DNA from: Nitrosomonadales bacterium
GTDB lineage: Bacteria > Pseudomonadota > Gammaproteobacteria > Burkholderiales > Sulfuricellaceae
Reading direction: 5' to 3'
DNA: 16,943 nucleotides
Assembly (NCBI GenBank): GCA_003104895.1
Contig: PQAG01000225.1
Coordinates: 8,334-25,276, forward strand
Shown here: positions 7,597 to 14,388 of the stretch, piece by piece
Layout: each line of letters begins with the position of its first letter
Numbering within the stretch: position 1 is the stretch's first letter
The notes under the pieces: model-generated
What the model saw: the letters and a program-made list of their open reading frames with translations, nothing else
Told to the model about the DNA's origin: nothing
The model's database searches: none
Translations under genes and position numbers: made by a program

Positions 7597-8768
7597 GATG
7601 GATTGTCCTGGTCTTCCCTGCGTTTGGGCGGCAATGTTTCCCAGCCGCCACAGGCGGGGCAGTGCCAATGAAAAAGGCGCGCCTTGAAGCCGCAGCTTTC
7701 GCAGCGGTAGAGGGCGAGGCGCTGGCTGTGCTGGTGGATGAGATTTTTCACCAGCGAGATATCCTGCCTGCGCTCCGGTGGGGCATCCAGCAGCGCGGCT
7801 TCCAGCAGTTTGTCGAGGCCAAGCAGGCTGGGATTGCGCCGCAGCTCGTCGCGCACCAGTTCGTAGGCGGCGCGCGGACCCTCAAGTTCGAGCACGGCCT
7901 GGAACGTGGTGTTGAGCAAATCGATGGAGGGGTGGTGGCCCAGGTAGCCGCGCAGCAGAATCAGGGCCTCGCTGCTTTGCCCCAAAGCGCGGTAATTGTC
8001 GAGCAGTTTTGCGGCGGTGAGGGTGAGGTATTCCGGGTTCTGGGTCTCAATCCGCTTCCAGAACTGGATGGCCTCGGCATGGCGCCCCGACTGCGCCTCC
8101 AGGTCCCCCAGCATGAGGTTCGCGCGGGCGCAGCTGCGGGAGCTTTGCAGCGCCTGGTCGAGGTGGCCGCGAGCTGCATCCGGGTTGCTCTGGGCGATGT
8201 CGTTTGCCGCCAGTTCGCAGTAGAACTGCGCAATTTCCTTGTTGAACGGGGTCGGAGATGTTGCACCCAGCTGCTCTGCGATGGCGATGGCGTTTTCCCA
8301 GTCGCGCTCCGTTTCATAGATTTCCAGCAGGAACTTGAGTGCCTGTTCTGCATAGGCGGTCTGGCGCAAGGTGCTGAAGATCTGCTCGGCACGGTCGAGC
8401 AGGCCTGCTTTCAGATAATCCTGACCCAGTTCGAAGCTTGCGCTCAGCCTTTTCTCAGCTTCCAGTCCGGTCCGGTCAACCAGGGTCTGGTGCATGCGGA
8501 TGGCGCGCTCGATTTCCCCGCGGCGGCGGAACAGGCTGCCGAGGGCGAAGTGCAGTTCCACGGTTTCCGGATCGGCGCGCACGACTTCAATAAAAGACTC
8601 GATCGCCTTGTCCTGCTGTTCGTTGAGGAGGAAGTTCAGCCCCCTGAAATAGGAAGCCGGAAGGCGGCGGGACTCGGACTGCAGATGCTTGATGTCAATC
8701 CGCGCGGCCAGCCAGCCGAGACTGAAGAATAGGGGAAGAGCCAGCAGCCACCAGAATTCAAATTCCAT
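7593..8768 (-). CDS. lapB: LapB (YciM) lipopolysaccharide assembly protein B
   Basis: Inner-membrane-anchored cytoplasmic protein of 391 residues. In E. coli it controls LPS synthesis by promoting FtsH-dependent breakdown of LpxC. The architecture matches: one N-terminal membrane helix (~5-22), a TPR-rich body, and a C-terminal rubredoxin-like zinc knuckle with two CxxC pairs, C356/C359 and C370/C373 (YRCESCGF and WHCPACGG). The start overlaps the end of lapA by 11 bases, and the stop overlaps pyrF as ATGA, so the gene is in a tightly coupled run. No strong Shine-Dalgarno is visible, consistent with coupling. The regulatory role is known for enterobacteria and assumed here. Confidence 0.95.
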   Translation of the reverse strand: MEFEFWWLLALPLFFSLGWLAARIDIKHLQSESRRLPASYFRGLNFLLNEQQDKAIESFIEVVRADPETVELHFALGSLFRRRGEIERAIRMHQTLVDRTGLEAEKRLSASFELGQDYLKAGLLDRAEQIFSTLRQTAYAEQALKFLLEIYETERDWENAIAIAEQLGATSPTPFNKEIAQFYCELAANDIAQSNPDAARGHLDQALQSSRSCARANLMLGDLEAQSGRHAEAIQFWKRIETQNPEYLTLTAAKLLDNYRALGQSSEALILLRGYLGHHPSIDLLNTTFQAVLELEGPRAAYELVRDELRRNPSLLGLDKLLEAALLDAPPERRQDISLVKNLIHQHSQRLALYRCESCGFKARLFHWHCPACGGWETLPPKRREDQDNPS

Positions 8769-9138
8769 CGCCGGGCCGCTCTGTTTGCTTGAAACGCGCG
8801 CTGCGAGCCAGCGTCTCCCCCTCCTGTTGCCTGAGCGAAGCCGCGGCGCGCTGAGCCTGTCGAAGTGAAGGCAGGCCGGGAACTGGGGACTGCGTGGTTG
8901 ATTTTGTTTCGCGGCGCAGTTTCTGGATTTCGCGGCGCTGCTTGAAAATCAGTCCGAGGGTTGCTGCAATGCCGGCCGCCGTGCCAAGGCAGAATGCCGC
9001 CATCAGGACCAGGATCAGCGGCGCCTGCCATTGATAGCCGAGGAAATAATGCAAGGTAACGCTGTCGCTGTTCTTGAGGGCAAAACCGAGCGCCAGCAGA
9101 AACAGGATGATGCCGGAAATCAGGGACAGATAGCGCAT
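8758..9138 (-). CDS. lapA: LapA-domain inner-membrane protein
   Basis: Small membrane protein of 126 residues with two transmembrane helices (~3-21 and ~40-63) and a basic cytoplasmic tail (KQRREIQKLRRE at ~66-77). This is the LapA (DUF1049/YciS) layout, and it lies directly upstream of lapB as in E. coli. Family members are near 100 residues. The extra tail after residue ~80 includes SLRQAQR (91-97), the translation of a common dispersed DNA repeat, followed by a partly similar AASLRQQEG. The ATG at 9138 follows a terminator by ~18 bases and has only a weak ribosome binding site. Transcription must therefore come by read-through from ihfB or from a promoter hidden in the 9139-9200 region. 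Confidence 0.9.
   Translation of the reverse strand: MRYLSLISGIILFLLALGFALKNSDSVTLHYFLGYQWQAPLILVLMAAFCLGTAAGIAATLGLIFKQRREIQKLRRETKSTTQSPVPGLPSLRQAQRAAASLRQQEGETLARSARFKQTERPGDGI
8844..8870. repeat. Dispersed short repeat (CTTCGACAGGCTCAG type) inside lapA
   Basis: The minus strand here contains CTTCGACAGGCTCAGCGCG, the core of a short repeat that I recognise as scattered between genes in many proteobacterial genomes. It is in frame within lapA and translates as SLRQAQR (8868-8848). It lies in the non-conserved cytoplasmic tail, after both membrane helices. Confidence 0.65.
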
Positions 9139-9155
9139 GTCTTAATCTTAAGATG

Positions 9156-9188
9156 AAAAAAGCGGCATGATCTTGCGATTATGCCGCC
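9156..9188 (-). terminator. Rho-independent terminator after ihfB
   Basis: On the minus strand, stem GCGGCAT (9187-9181), a 12-base loop and the complementary ATGCCGC (9168-9162) are followed at once by six T (9161-9156). It lies 37 bases after the ihfB stop and before lapA. It would end or attenuate the rpsA-ihfB transcript ahead of the LPS genes. Confidence 0.8.
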
Positions 9189-9224
9189 ATATTGGCTGAC
9201 CGGTCAGGAACCGTGTCAAATGCC

Positions 9225-9509
9225 TTATTCCGGGTAGTCCACACGTTCGCGCAGTTCTTTGCCTGCTTTGAAATGAGGAACATATTTTTCCGGCACGCTT
9301 ACCTTGCCGCCGGTTTTCGGATTGCGTCCGACGCGTGGCGGACGGTAGTTCAGACTGAAGCTGCCAAAACCGCGAATTTCAATTCTTTCGCCGTGGGCCA
9401 GGCTTTCCGCCATGGCTTCCAGCACAGTTTTGACCGCAAGTTCTGCATCTTTTGCCACAAGCTGGGGATAGCGCGCCGCCAGCTTGTTAATCAATTCTGA
9501 CTTGGTCAT
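9225..9509 (-). CDS. ihfB: Integration host factor, beta subunit
   Basis: HU/IHF-family nucleoid protein of 94 residues that, with the alpha subunit, binds and sharply bends DNA at specific sites. The motif RGFGSFSLNYRPPRVGRNPKTG is largely intact; its conserved parts are GFGSF (47-51) and GRNPKTG (61-67), with the intercalating proline P64. It begins MTKSELINKL, characteristic of IHF-beta rather than HU. The ATG at 9509 has AGGGAA at good distance; an ATG seven codons upstream would add atypical residues. Position directly after rpsA is the classical order. Between rpsA and ihfB lies a perfect hairpin, and a terminator follows. Confidence 0.96.
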   Translation of the reverse strand: MTKSELINKLAARYPQLVAKDAELAVKTVLEAMAESLAHGERIEIRGFGSFSLNYRPPRVGRNPKTGGKVSVPEKYVPHFKAGKELRERVDYPE

Positions 9510-9531
9510 GAGTTTTCCCTGCGTGGGCATC

Positions 9532-9555
9532 CCGGCCGGGGCGAACCCCGGCCGG
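9532..9555. promoter_or_regulatory. Perfect 10-bp GC hairpin between rpsA and ihfB
   Basis: CCGGCCGGGG (9532-9541), a 4-base loop and its exact complement (9546-9555) form a 10-bp all-GC stem. In the mRNA (minus strand) the loop is UUCG closed by a G-C pair, and the sequence after it is GGAUG, with no U-tract. It is therefore unlikely to be an intrinsic terminator for rpsA. A U-run (4 bases) follows only on the opposite strand. It lies 14 bases after the rpsA stop and 22 bases before the ihfB ATG, so an RNA-processing barrier, 3'-end protection or partial attenuator is plausible. Confidence 0.6.
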
Positions 9556-9569
9556 TTTTGGCCCGGTCG

Positions 9570-11282
9570 TTACTGACCGCTGTTCTTGTTGTCCAGCTTG
9601 GCTTTCAGCAGGGCGCCCAGGTTGGTGGTGCCGGCGCTGGCTGCGCTTTGCTCGCTGGCCATCTTGTGCATCGCATCGGACTCTTCCGCCATGTCCTTGG
9701 CCTTGATGGACAGACTGATGTTGCGGTTCTTGCGGTCCACGCTGATGATCTTGGTCTCGACTTCGTCGCCTTCCTTGAGGTGGCTGCGAATGTCTTCAAC
9801 GCGATCACGGGAAATCTCAGAGGCGCGCAGGTAGCCTTCCACTTCGCCGTCCAGCGCAATGACGGCGCCTTTGGCATCGATCGACTTGACCGTGCCCTTG
9901 ACGATGTCGCCCTTGTCATGGGTGGAGACGTAGTTGGAGAAGGGGTCGCCATCCATCTGCTTGATGCCCAGGGAGATGCGCTCTTTCTCGGCGTCGATGG
10001 CCAGCACCACGGCTTCCACTTCATCGCCCTTCTTGTAGTTGCGCACGGCTTCTTCGCCAGGCATGTTCCAGGACAGGTCGGACAGGTGTACCAGGCCGTC
10101 GATGCCGCCTGGCAGGCCGATGAAGATGCCGAAGTCGGTGATCGACTTGATCTGGCCGGAAACCTTGTCGCCTTTCTTCTGGCTGGCGGCAAACTCGTCC
10201 CATGGGTTCGGTTTGCATTGCTTCATGCCCAGGGAGATGCGGCGGCGCTCTTCGTCGATTTCCAGAATCATGACTTCGACTTCGTCGCCCAGGCTCACCA
10301 CCTTGGCAGGGTGAACGTTCTTGTTGGTCCAGTCCATTTCGGAAACGTGCACCAGGCCTTCGATGCCCTGCTCGATTTCAACGAATGCGCCATAGTCGGT
10401 CAGGTTGGTGACCTTGCCGAACAGGCGGGTGCCTTGCGGGTAGCGGCGCGACAGGTTGACCCAAGGATCGTCGCCCAGTTGCTTTATCCCTAAGGAGACG
10501 CGGTTCTTTTCCTGGTCGAACTTGAGAATCTTGGCTTCCACTTCGTCGCCCACGGAGAGGACTTCGGAGGGATGCTTGACGCGGCGCCAGGCCAGGTCGG
10601 TGATGTGCAGCAGGCCATCGATGCCGCCCAGGTCCACGAATGCGCCGTAGTCGGTGATGTTCTTGACGACGCCCTTGACCACTGCGCCTTCTTTCAGGTT
10701 TTCCAGCAGGGCCTGGCGCTCGGCGCCCTGGCTGGCTTCCAGCACTGCGCGGCGGGAAACCACCACGTTGTTGCGCTTGCGGTCGAGCTTGATGACCTTG
10801 AATTCCATCTGCTTGCCCTGGTAAGGCGTGGTGTCCTTGACCGGGCGGATGTCCACCAGCGAGCCTGGCAGGAAGGCGCGGATGCCGTTCACGGTGACGG
10901 TCAGGCCGCCCTTGACGGAGCCGCTGATCACGCCGCTGACCAGCGTGCCGTCTTCCATTGCCTTGTCAAGGTCGTTCCAGGCCGCGAGGCGCTTGGCTTT
11001 TTCGCGCGACAGTTTGGTCGAGCCATAGCCATCTTCCATGGCTTCGATGCAAACGCTGACGAAATCGCCAGCTTGAACTTCGATTTCGCCCAGGTCGTTC
11101 TTGAATTCGTTGGCGTCGATCACGCTTTCGGACTTGAGGCCGGCATTGACGATCACCACGTCGTTGTCAACGGACACGACTTCGGCGGTGATCAGTTCGC
11201 CTGAACGCATTTCCTGGCGTTGCAGGCTTTCTTCAAACAGGGCGGCAAAACTTTCGGAGGAGGCAGGAGCAGCAGTAGTCAT
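9570..11282 (-). CDS. rpsA: 30S ribosomal protein S1
   Basis: RNA-binding protein of 570 residues that brings mRNA, especially with weak Shine-Dalgarno sequences, to the 30S subunit. Six S1/OB-fold domains are visible at roughly 28-92, 112-179, 198-267, 283-354, 370-441 and 457-528. The central repeats show the ITDYGAFVDLGG...DGLLHITDL pattern. The first two domains are the divergent ribosome-binding type, and the length matches the six-domain proteobacterial form. The ATG at 11282 is preceded by an A/U-rich leader with no good Shine-Dalgarno, as in E. coli rpsA, which is autogenously controlled. A terminator separates the gene from cmk upstream, so it should have its own promoter in the 149-base gap. 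Confidence 0.98.
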   Translation of the reverse strand: MTTAAPASSESFAALFEESLQRQEMRSGELITAEVVSVDNDVVIVNAGLKSESVIDANEFKNDLGEIEVQAGDFVSVCIEAMEDGYGSTKLSREKAKRLAAWNDLDKAMEDGTLVSGVISGSVKGGLTVTVNGIRAFLPGSLVDIRPVKDTTPYQGKQMEFKVIKLDRKRNNVVVSRRAVLEASQGAERQALLENLKEGAVVKGVVKNITDYGAFVDLGGIDGLLHITDLAWRRVKHPSEVLSVGDEVEAKILKFDQEKNRVSLGIKQLGDDPWVNLSRRYPQGTRLFGKVTNLTDYGAFVEIEQGIEGLVHVSEMDWTNKNVHPAKVVSLGDEVEVMILEIDEERRRISLGMKQCKPNPWDEFAASQKKGDKVSGQIKSITDFGIFIGLPGGIDGLVHLSDLSWNMPGEEAVRNYKKGDEVEAVVLAIDAEKERISLGIKQMDGDPFSNYVSTHDKGDIVKGTVKSIDAKGAVIALDGEVEGYLRASEISRDRVEDIRSHLKEGDEVETKIISVDRKNRNISLSIKAKDMAEESDAMHKMASEQSAASAGTTNLGALLKAKLDNKNSGQ

Positions 11283-11356
11283 AAAAAATAAAATCCACTA
11301 ACCCGTAATGAGCCACGGGGCAAGTTGTTAATTGTCAGAACCGGCTGTATTTGCAA
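11283..11356 (-). promoter_or_regulatory. rpsA leader with weak candidate promoter
   Basis: The minus strand between the cmk terminator and the rpsA ATG holds a possible -35 TTGCAA (11356-11351) and -10 AATTAA (11333-11328), 17 bases apart. The match to sigma-70 consensus is modest, and I could not find a clearly better pair. The last ~20 bases before the ATG are almost only A, T and G, with no Shine-Dalgarno, a setting typical of S1 autoregulation. The promoter is inferred mainly because a terminator precedes it. Confidence 0.3.
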
Positions 11357-11407
11357 AAAGATAAAACGGCGCGTCAGGCTCGGCTTTAAAAGCCGGTAAA
11401 CGCGCCG
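11355..11407 (-). terminator. Rho-independent terminator after cmk
   Basis: On the minus strand, CGGCGCGT (11407-11400) pairs exactly with ACGCGCCG (11374-11367). An inner hairpin CGGCTT/AAGCCG (11395-11390 with 11386-11381) sits inside, and TTTTATCTTTTT (11366-11355) follows. It lies 25 bases past the cmk stop and separates the aromatic/cmk transcript from rpsA. Confidence 0.82.
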
Positions 11408-11431
11408 CTTGGAATTCCGCAAAACCCAAAT

Positions 11432-12136
11432 TCATGACGCCTGACGGACGCTGTCCCGATAGTGTGCCAGAACCTCGTTCACCGCCTCGGCGATGTTGAG
11501 CGTACTGGTGTCCAGCAGGTGTGCGTCCGCAAATTTCTGCAGGGGGGCAACACTGCGGGCACTGTCGCGCGCATCGCGTTGCTGGATATCCTGCAAAATC
11601 TGCGAAAGATTAGCATGCATTCCTTTTTCCATCAACTGTTTATAGCGCCGTTCTGCACGAATCCCAGCGCTTGCGGTGAGGAAAATTTTGAGCGTGGCGT
11701 CAGGGAACACCACCGACCCCATGTCGCGGCCATCCGCCACCAGGCCCGGCGCCGTGCGGAAGCTGCGCTGGAATTCCAGCAGGGCCTGGCGCAGGCTTGG
11801 GAGAGATGCGATGCGGGAAGCCGCATTGCCGGAGGCCTCGGAGCGCACGTCCTCCCCGGCTTTTTCACCGCCCAGCCAGATTTCGCCATTGTCGAAGCGC
11901 ACGTCCAGATGGCCTGCAAGCCGGGCCAGGGCGGCTTCGTCGTCCAGGGCAATGCCCGCGCGCAGCGCCGCCAGTGCGGTGACGCGGTAGATCGCGCCGC
12001 TGTCGAGGTAATGGAAGCCGAGTTCTTTCGCCACCAGCGCGGCCACGGTGCCCTTGCCGGAAGCGGAAGGGCCATCGATGGCGATGACGGGGATTTCGGG
12101 TGAGGAGTGAGGAGTAAGGAGTGAGGAGGCGTTCAT
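11432..12136 (-). CDS. cmk: Cytidylate kinase
   Basis: P-loop kinase of 234 residues that phosphorylates CMP and dCMP to the diphosphates. The P-loop is GPSASGKGT (22-30), and DGRDMGSVVFPDA and the RAERRYKQL lid region are present. The conserved fold starts at IPVIAIDGPS (residue ~15). The first 14 residues are unusual, because residues 4-13 (SSLLTPHSSP) are the translation of four tandem heptamers, part of the repeat family seen elsewhere in the window. The ATG at 12136 comes 7 bases after the aroA stop. It has no strong ribosome binding site, and no alternative start lies between the repeat and the P-loop. The order aroA-cmk-rpsA is the usual one in beta- and gammaproteobacteria. Confidence 0.95.
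   Translation of the reverse strand: MNASSLLTPHSSPEIPVIAIDGPSASGKGTVAALVAKELGFHYLDSGAIYRVTALAALRAGIALDDEAALARLAGHLDVRFDNGEIWLGGEKAGEDVRSEASGNAASRIASLPSLRQALLEFQRSFRTAPGLVADGRDMGSVVFPDATLKIFLTASAGIRAERRYKQLMEKGMHANLSQILQDIQQRDARDSARSVAPLQKFADAHLLDTSTLNIAEAVNEVLAHYRDSVRQAS
12100..12127. repeat. Heptanucleotide repeat, four units, at the start of cmk
   Basis: Four exact 7-base steps on the plus strand: GTGAGGA, GTGAGGA, GTAAGGA, GTGAGGA (28 bases). It is wholly inside the cmk reading frame, just after the start codon, and encodes part of SSLLTPHSSP. Only one arm is present, unlike the intergenic copies. Confidence 0.85.
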
Positions 12137-12143
12137 TGTAAAT

Positions 12144-13514
12144 TCAGGCGTTCTGGGCAATGGATTGCAGGCTCTTGAAGTAATCCGGGAAGGTCTTGGC
12201 TACGCATTGGGGGTCGTTGATGCGCACCGGCACGCCGCCCAGCGAAACCAGCGCGAAGCACATGGCCATGCGGTGGTCGTCGTAGGTATCGATTTGGGCG
12301 TGAGGCGTGAGGCGTGAGGCGTGAGGGGGGGTGACCTTGATGTAGTCCGGGCCTTCCTCCACGGTGGCGCCGACCTTGCGTAGTTCCGTTGCCATGGCGG
12401 CGATGCGGTCGGTTTCCTTGACGCGCCAGCTGGCGATGTTGCGCAGGGTGGTGGTGCCGTCGGCGAACAGGGCGGCCACGGCCAGGGTCATGGCGGCGTC
12501 TGGGATGTGGTTGCAGTCGAGGTCGATGGCCCGGAGCCTGCCCGTGCCGCTGGATTCGATCCAGTTGTCGCCCATTTCGATTCTGGCGCCCATCTGTTCC
12601 AGCGCTTCGGCGAAGCGCACGTCGCCCTGGATGCTGGTTCTGCCCACGCCTTCGACCCGCACCGGGCCCATGCCGATGGCGCCTGCGGCGAGGAAATAGG
12701 AGGCGCTGGAAGCATCGCCTTCGACATGGATTTCGCCCGGGCTGGTGTATTTCTGCCCGGCGCGGATGGTGAACACTTGCCACCCCTGGCGTTCCACTTC
12801 GACGCCGAAACGGCGCATCAGGTTGAGCGTGATTTCGATGTAGGGCTTGGAAATCAGTTCGCCGATCACTTCAATGCTCACATCCTGCCCGGCCAGCGGC
12901 GCGGCCATCAGTAGTGCGGTGAGGAACTGGCTGGAGACGTTGCCGCGGATTTTGACCTGCCCTCTCCCCGGCCCTCCCCCGCAAGCGGGGGAGGGGGTCT
13001 TTGTTCCCTCTCCCGTAGGCGGGAGAGGGTTAGGGAGAGGGAAACTCCTGGCCGGCTTGATGGCCAGCGGCGGGAACCCTTCGTTGCCGAGATAGCGGAT
13101 ATCGGCGCCGAGCTGGCGCAGGCCGTCCACCAGGTCGCCGATGGGGCGCTCGTGCATGCGCGGCACGCCGCTCAAGCGGTAGTCGCCCTGGCACAGGGCC
13201 AGGACGGCGGTGAGGGGGCGGAAGGCAGTGCCGGCGTTGCCCAGGAACAAATCCCCTGTTTTGACGGGAAATGCGCCGCCCGCGCCGTGCACGCGATAGT
13301 CGCGGCTGGCGCCGTGCTGTTCCCACTGGACGCCGAGATTCTTCAGGGCTTCCAGCATGTGGCCGGTGTCGTCGGACGCCAGCAGCGCCTTGACCTCGGT
13401 CACGCCTTCGGCCAGCGCGGCCAGCAGCAGGGTGCGGTTGGAAATGCTTTTCGAGCCGGGCAGCAAAATGCTGCCGCTGACCCGGGCGATGGGGGAAAGA
13501 TCGAGATGTTCCAT
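12144..13514 (-). CDS. aroA: 3-phosphoshikimate 1-carboxyvinyltransferase (EPSP synthase) with two in-frame repeat insertions
   Basis: EPSP synthase joins shikimate 3-phosphate and PEP in the sixth step of the shikimate pathway. Core motifs are LPGSKSISNR (18-27), LGNAGTAFRPL (91-101), RPIGDLVDGLRQLGA, GNVSSQFLTALL (191-202), KETDR (366-370) and YDDHRMAM (411-418). It has 456 residues, against ~427-430 usual. The excess lies at two places: residues ~158-185 (including PLPPTGEG and PSPACGGGPGRG) are the translation of an 82-bp Y-shaped repeat, and ~397-405 (PHASRLTPH) that of four heptamers. All catalytic motifs remain intact and the frame is unbroken, so it is probably functional. The ATG at 13514 begins one base after the tyrA stop; a longer frame to 13598 lies inside tyrA. 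In some relatives TyrA and AroA are fused; here they are separate. Confidence 0.95.
   Translation of the reverse strand: MEHLDLSPIARVSGSILLPGSKSISNRTLLLAALAEGVTEVKALLASDDTGHMLEALKNLGVQWEQHGASRDYRVHGAGGAFPVKTGDLFLGNAGTAFRPLTAVLALCQGDYRLSGVPRMHERPIGDLVDGLRQLGADIRYLGNEGFPPLAIKPARSFPLPNPLPPTGEGTKTPSPACGGGPGRGQVKIRGNVSSQFLTALLMAAPLAGQDVSIEVIGELISKPYIEITLNLMRRFGVEVERQGWQVFTIRAGQKYTSPGEIHVEGDASSASYFLAAGAIGMGPVRVEGVGRTSIQGDVRFAEALEQMGARIEMGDNWIESSGTGRLRAIDLDCNHIPDAAMTLAVAALFADGTTTLRNIASWRVKETDRIAAMATELRKVGATVEEGPDYIKVTPPHASRLTPHAQIDTYDDHRMAMCFALVSLGGVPVRINDPQCVAKTFPDYFKSLQSIAQNA
12300..12327. repeat. Heptanucleotide repeat, four units, inside aroA
   Basis: GTGAGGC three times and then GTGAGGG on the plus strand (28 bases). 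It lies within the aroA frame and encodes PHASRLTPH just before the conserved IDTYDDHRMAM block. The unit differs by one base from the array at the start of cmk (GTGAGGA), in the same orientation. Confidence 0.88.
12960..13041. repeat. Y-shaped REP-like element, copy 1, inside aroA
   Basis: 82 bases with three stems. An outer stem CCCTCTCCC (12960-12968) pairs with GGGAGAGGG (13033-13041). Hairpin A has CCCTCCCCCG (12972-12981) pairing with 12986-12995. Hairpin B has CCCTCTCCCG (13006-13015) pairing with 13020-13029. The layout is the same as the copy at 14389-14471, and similar CCCTCTCCC/GCAAG elements are common between proteobacterial genes. Here it is translated within AroA as a Pro/Gly-rich segment. 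It could fold in DNA or RNA. Confidence 0.85.
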
Positions 13515-13515
13515 G

Positions 13516-14388
13516 TCATGAATCCTGTTTTCCGGCCAGCCATTCGGCGCGGGCGGTGCGGGCATGGCCGAATACTTCTTCCAGCGATTTGCCGTCACTC
13601 TGTTCCAGCATGCCGCGCAGGCGGTCGAGCTGGGACTGGTAGGTGTCGATTTCCCGGATCAGCGCGTCGCGGTTGGCCAGGCAGATGTCGCGCCACATTT
13701 CCGGGTGGCTGCCGGCGATGCGGGTGAAGTCGCGGAACCCGCCAGCCGCGTAGCTGAAGAGTTCTTTTGCATTGGCGCGGAAAGCGATGTCCTCCACCAG
13801 GGCAAAAGACAGCAGATGAGGAAGATGGGAGACCGCGGCGAAAATCTCGTCATGCTTTTGCGCGGACATGGTGTTGACGGTGGCGCCGCAGGTCTGCCAC
13901 ATGCTGGCAATCCGGGACACGGCTTCTGTTTCGTTTTCTGGCAGCGGCGTGACGACGACGTTGCGGCCCTGGAACAGATTGGCAAAAGCCGCAGCGGCGC
14001 CGCTCTTTTCGGCGCCGGCGATGGGGTGCCCCGGAATGAAACGGCCCAGATGCTCCGGCAGGTGCTGCCGGGCGCAGGTGATGACATCGCGCTTGGTGCT
14101 GCCGACGTCCGTCACGATGGTAGCGGGCGCCAGATGGAGTGCGAGCTCTCTCATGGCCGGCTGCATGGCGGCAACCGGCACCGCCAGCACGATCACGTCG
14201 GCCTCGTGCGCAGCATCGGCCAGACTGGTTCCGATCCGGTCGATGATGCCAAGCGCGCGGGCGGTTTCGAGGTTCTCCCGGCTGCGCCCGACACCGATGA
14301 TCTCCCTGACGGCACCGGCCTGGCGCAAGGCCAGCGCCAGCGAGCCGCCGATCAGGCCGACACCGACAATGACGAGCTTGTTAATCAA
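13516..14388 (-). CDS. tyrA: Prephenate dehydrogenase (or arogenate dehydrogenase)
   Basis: NAD(P)-dependent enzyme of 290 residues that oxidatively decarboxylates prephenate (or arogenate) on the way to tyrosine. The Rossmann motif is GVGLIGGS (9-16). DVGSTKRDVI and the catalytic H121 in IPGHPIAGAEKSG follow, then SHLPHLLSFAL. There is no fused chorismate mutase and no obvious ACT domain. The start is a TTG at 14388: an in-frame TAG lies three codons before it (ending at 14398), so no longer start is possible, and INKLVIVGVG matches the family N-terminus. The GGGAG just before it is the end of a Y-shaped repeat, which seems to supply the ribosome binding site. The gene is followed after one base by aroA. 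Prephenate versus arogenate preference is not decidable here. Confidence 0.94.
   Translation of the reverse strand: MINKLVIVGVGLIGGSLALALRQAGAVREIIGVGRSRENLETARALGIIDRIGTSLADAAHEADVIVLAVPVAAMQPAMRELALHLAPATIVTDVGSTKRDVITCARQHLPEHLGRFIPGHPIAGAEKSGAAAAFANLFQGRNVVVTPLPENETEAVSRIASMWQTCGATVNTMSAQKHDEIFAAVSHLPHLLSFALVEDIAFRANAKELFSYAAGGFRDFTRIAGSHPEMWRDICLANRDALIREIDTYQSQLDRLRGMLEQSDGKSLEEVFGHARTARAEWLAGKQDS

Noticed and set aside
7662..8732. Plus-strand open frame of 356 codons opposite lapB
   Set aside because: It is a shadow of a conserved TPR protein, with biased composition and no start signals.
9532..9555. Terminator for a plus-strand transcript (TTTT after the stem)
   Set aside because: There is no plus-strand gene in the region, and a four-base T-run is too short to be convincing.
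12100..12327. Possible CRISPR-like array in aroA/cmk
   Set aside because: The repeats are 7-base units with no spacers, lie inside reading frames, and have no cas genes nearby.
12960..13041. aroA broken by an element insertion (pseudogene)
   Set aside because: The frame stays open through both insertions and all conserved motifs on either side are intact, so I call it a functional gene with insertions.
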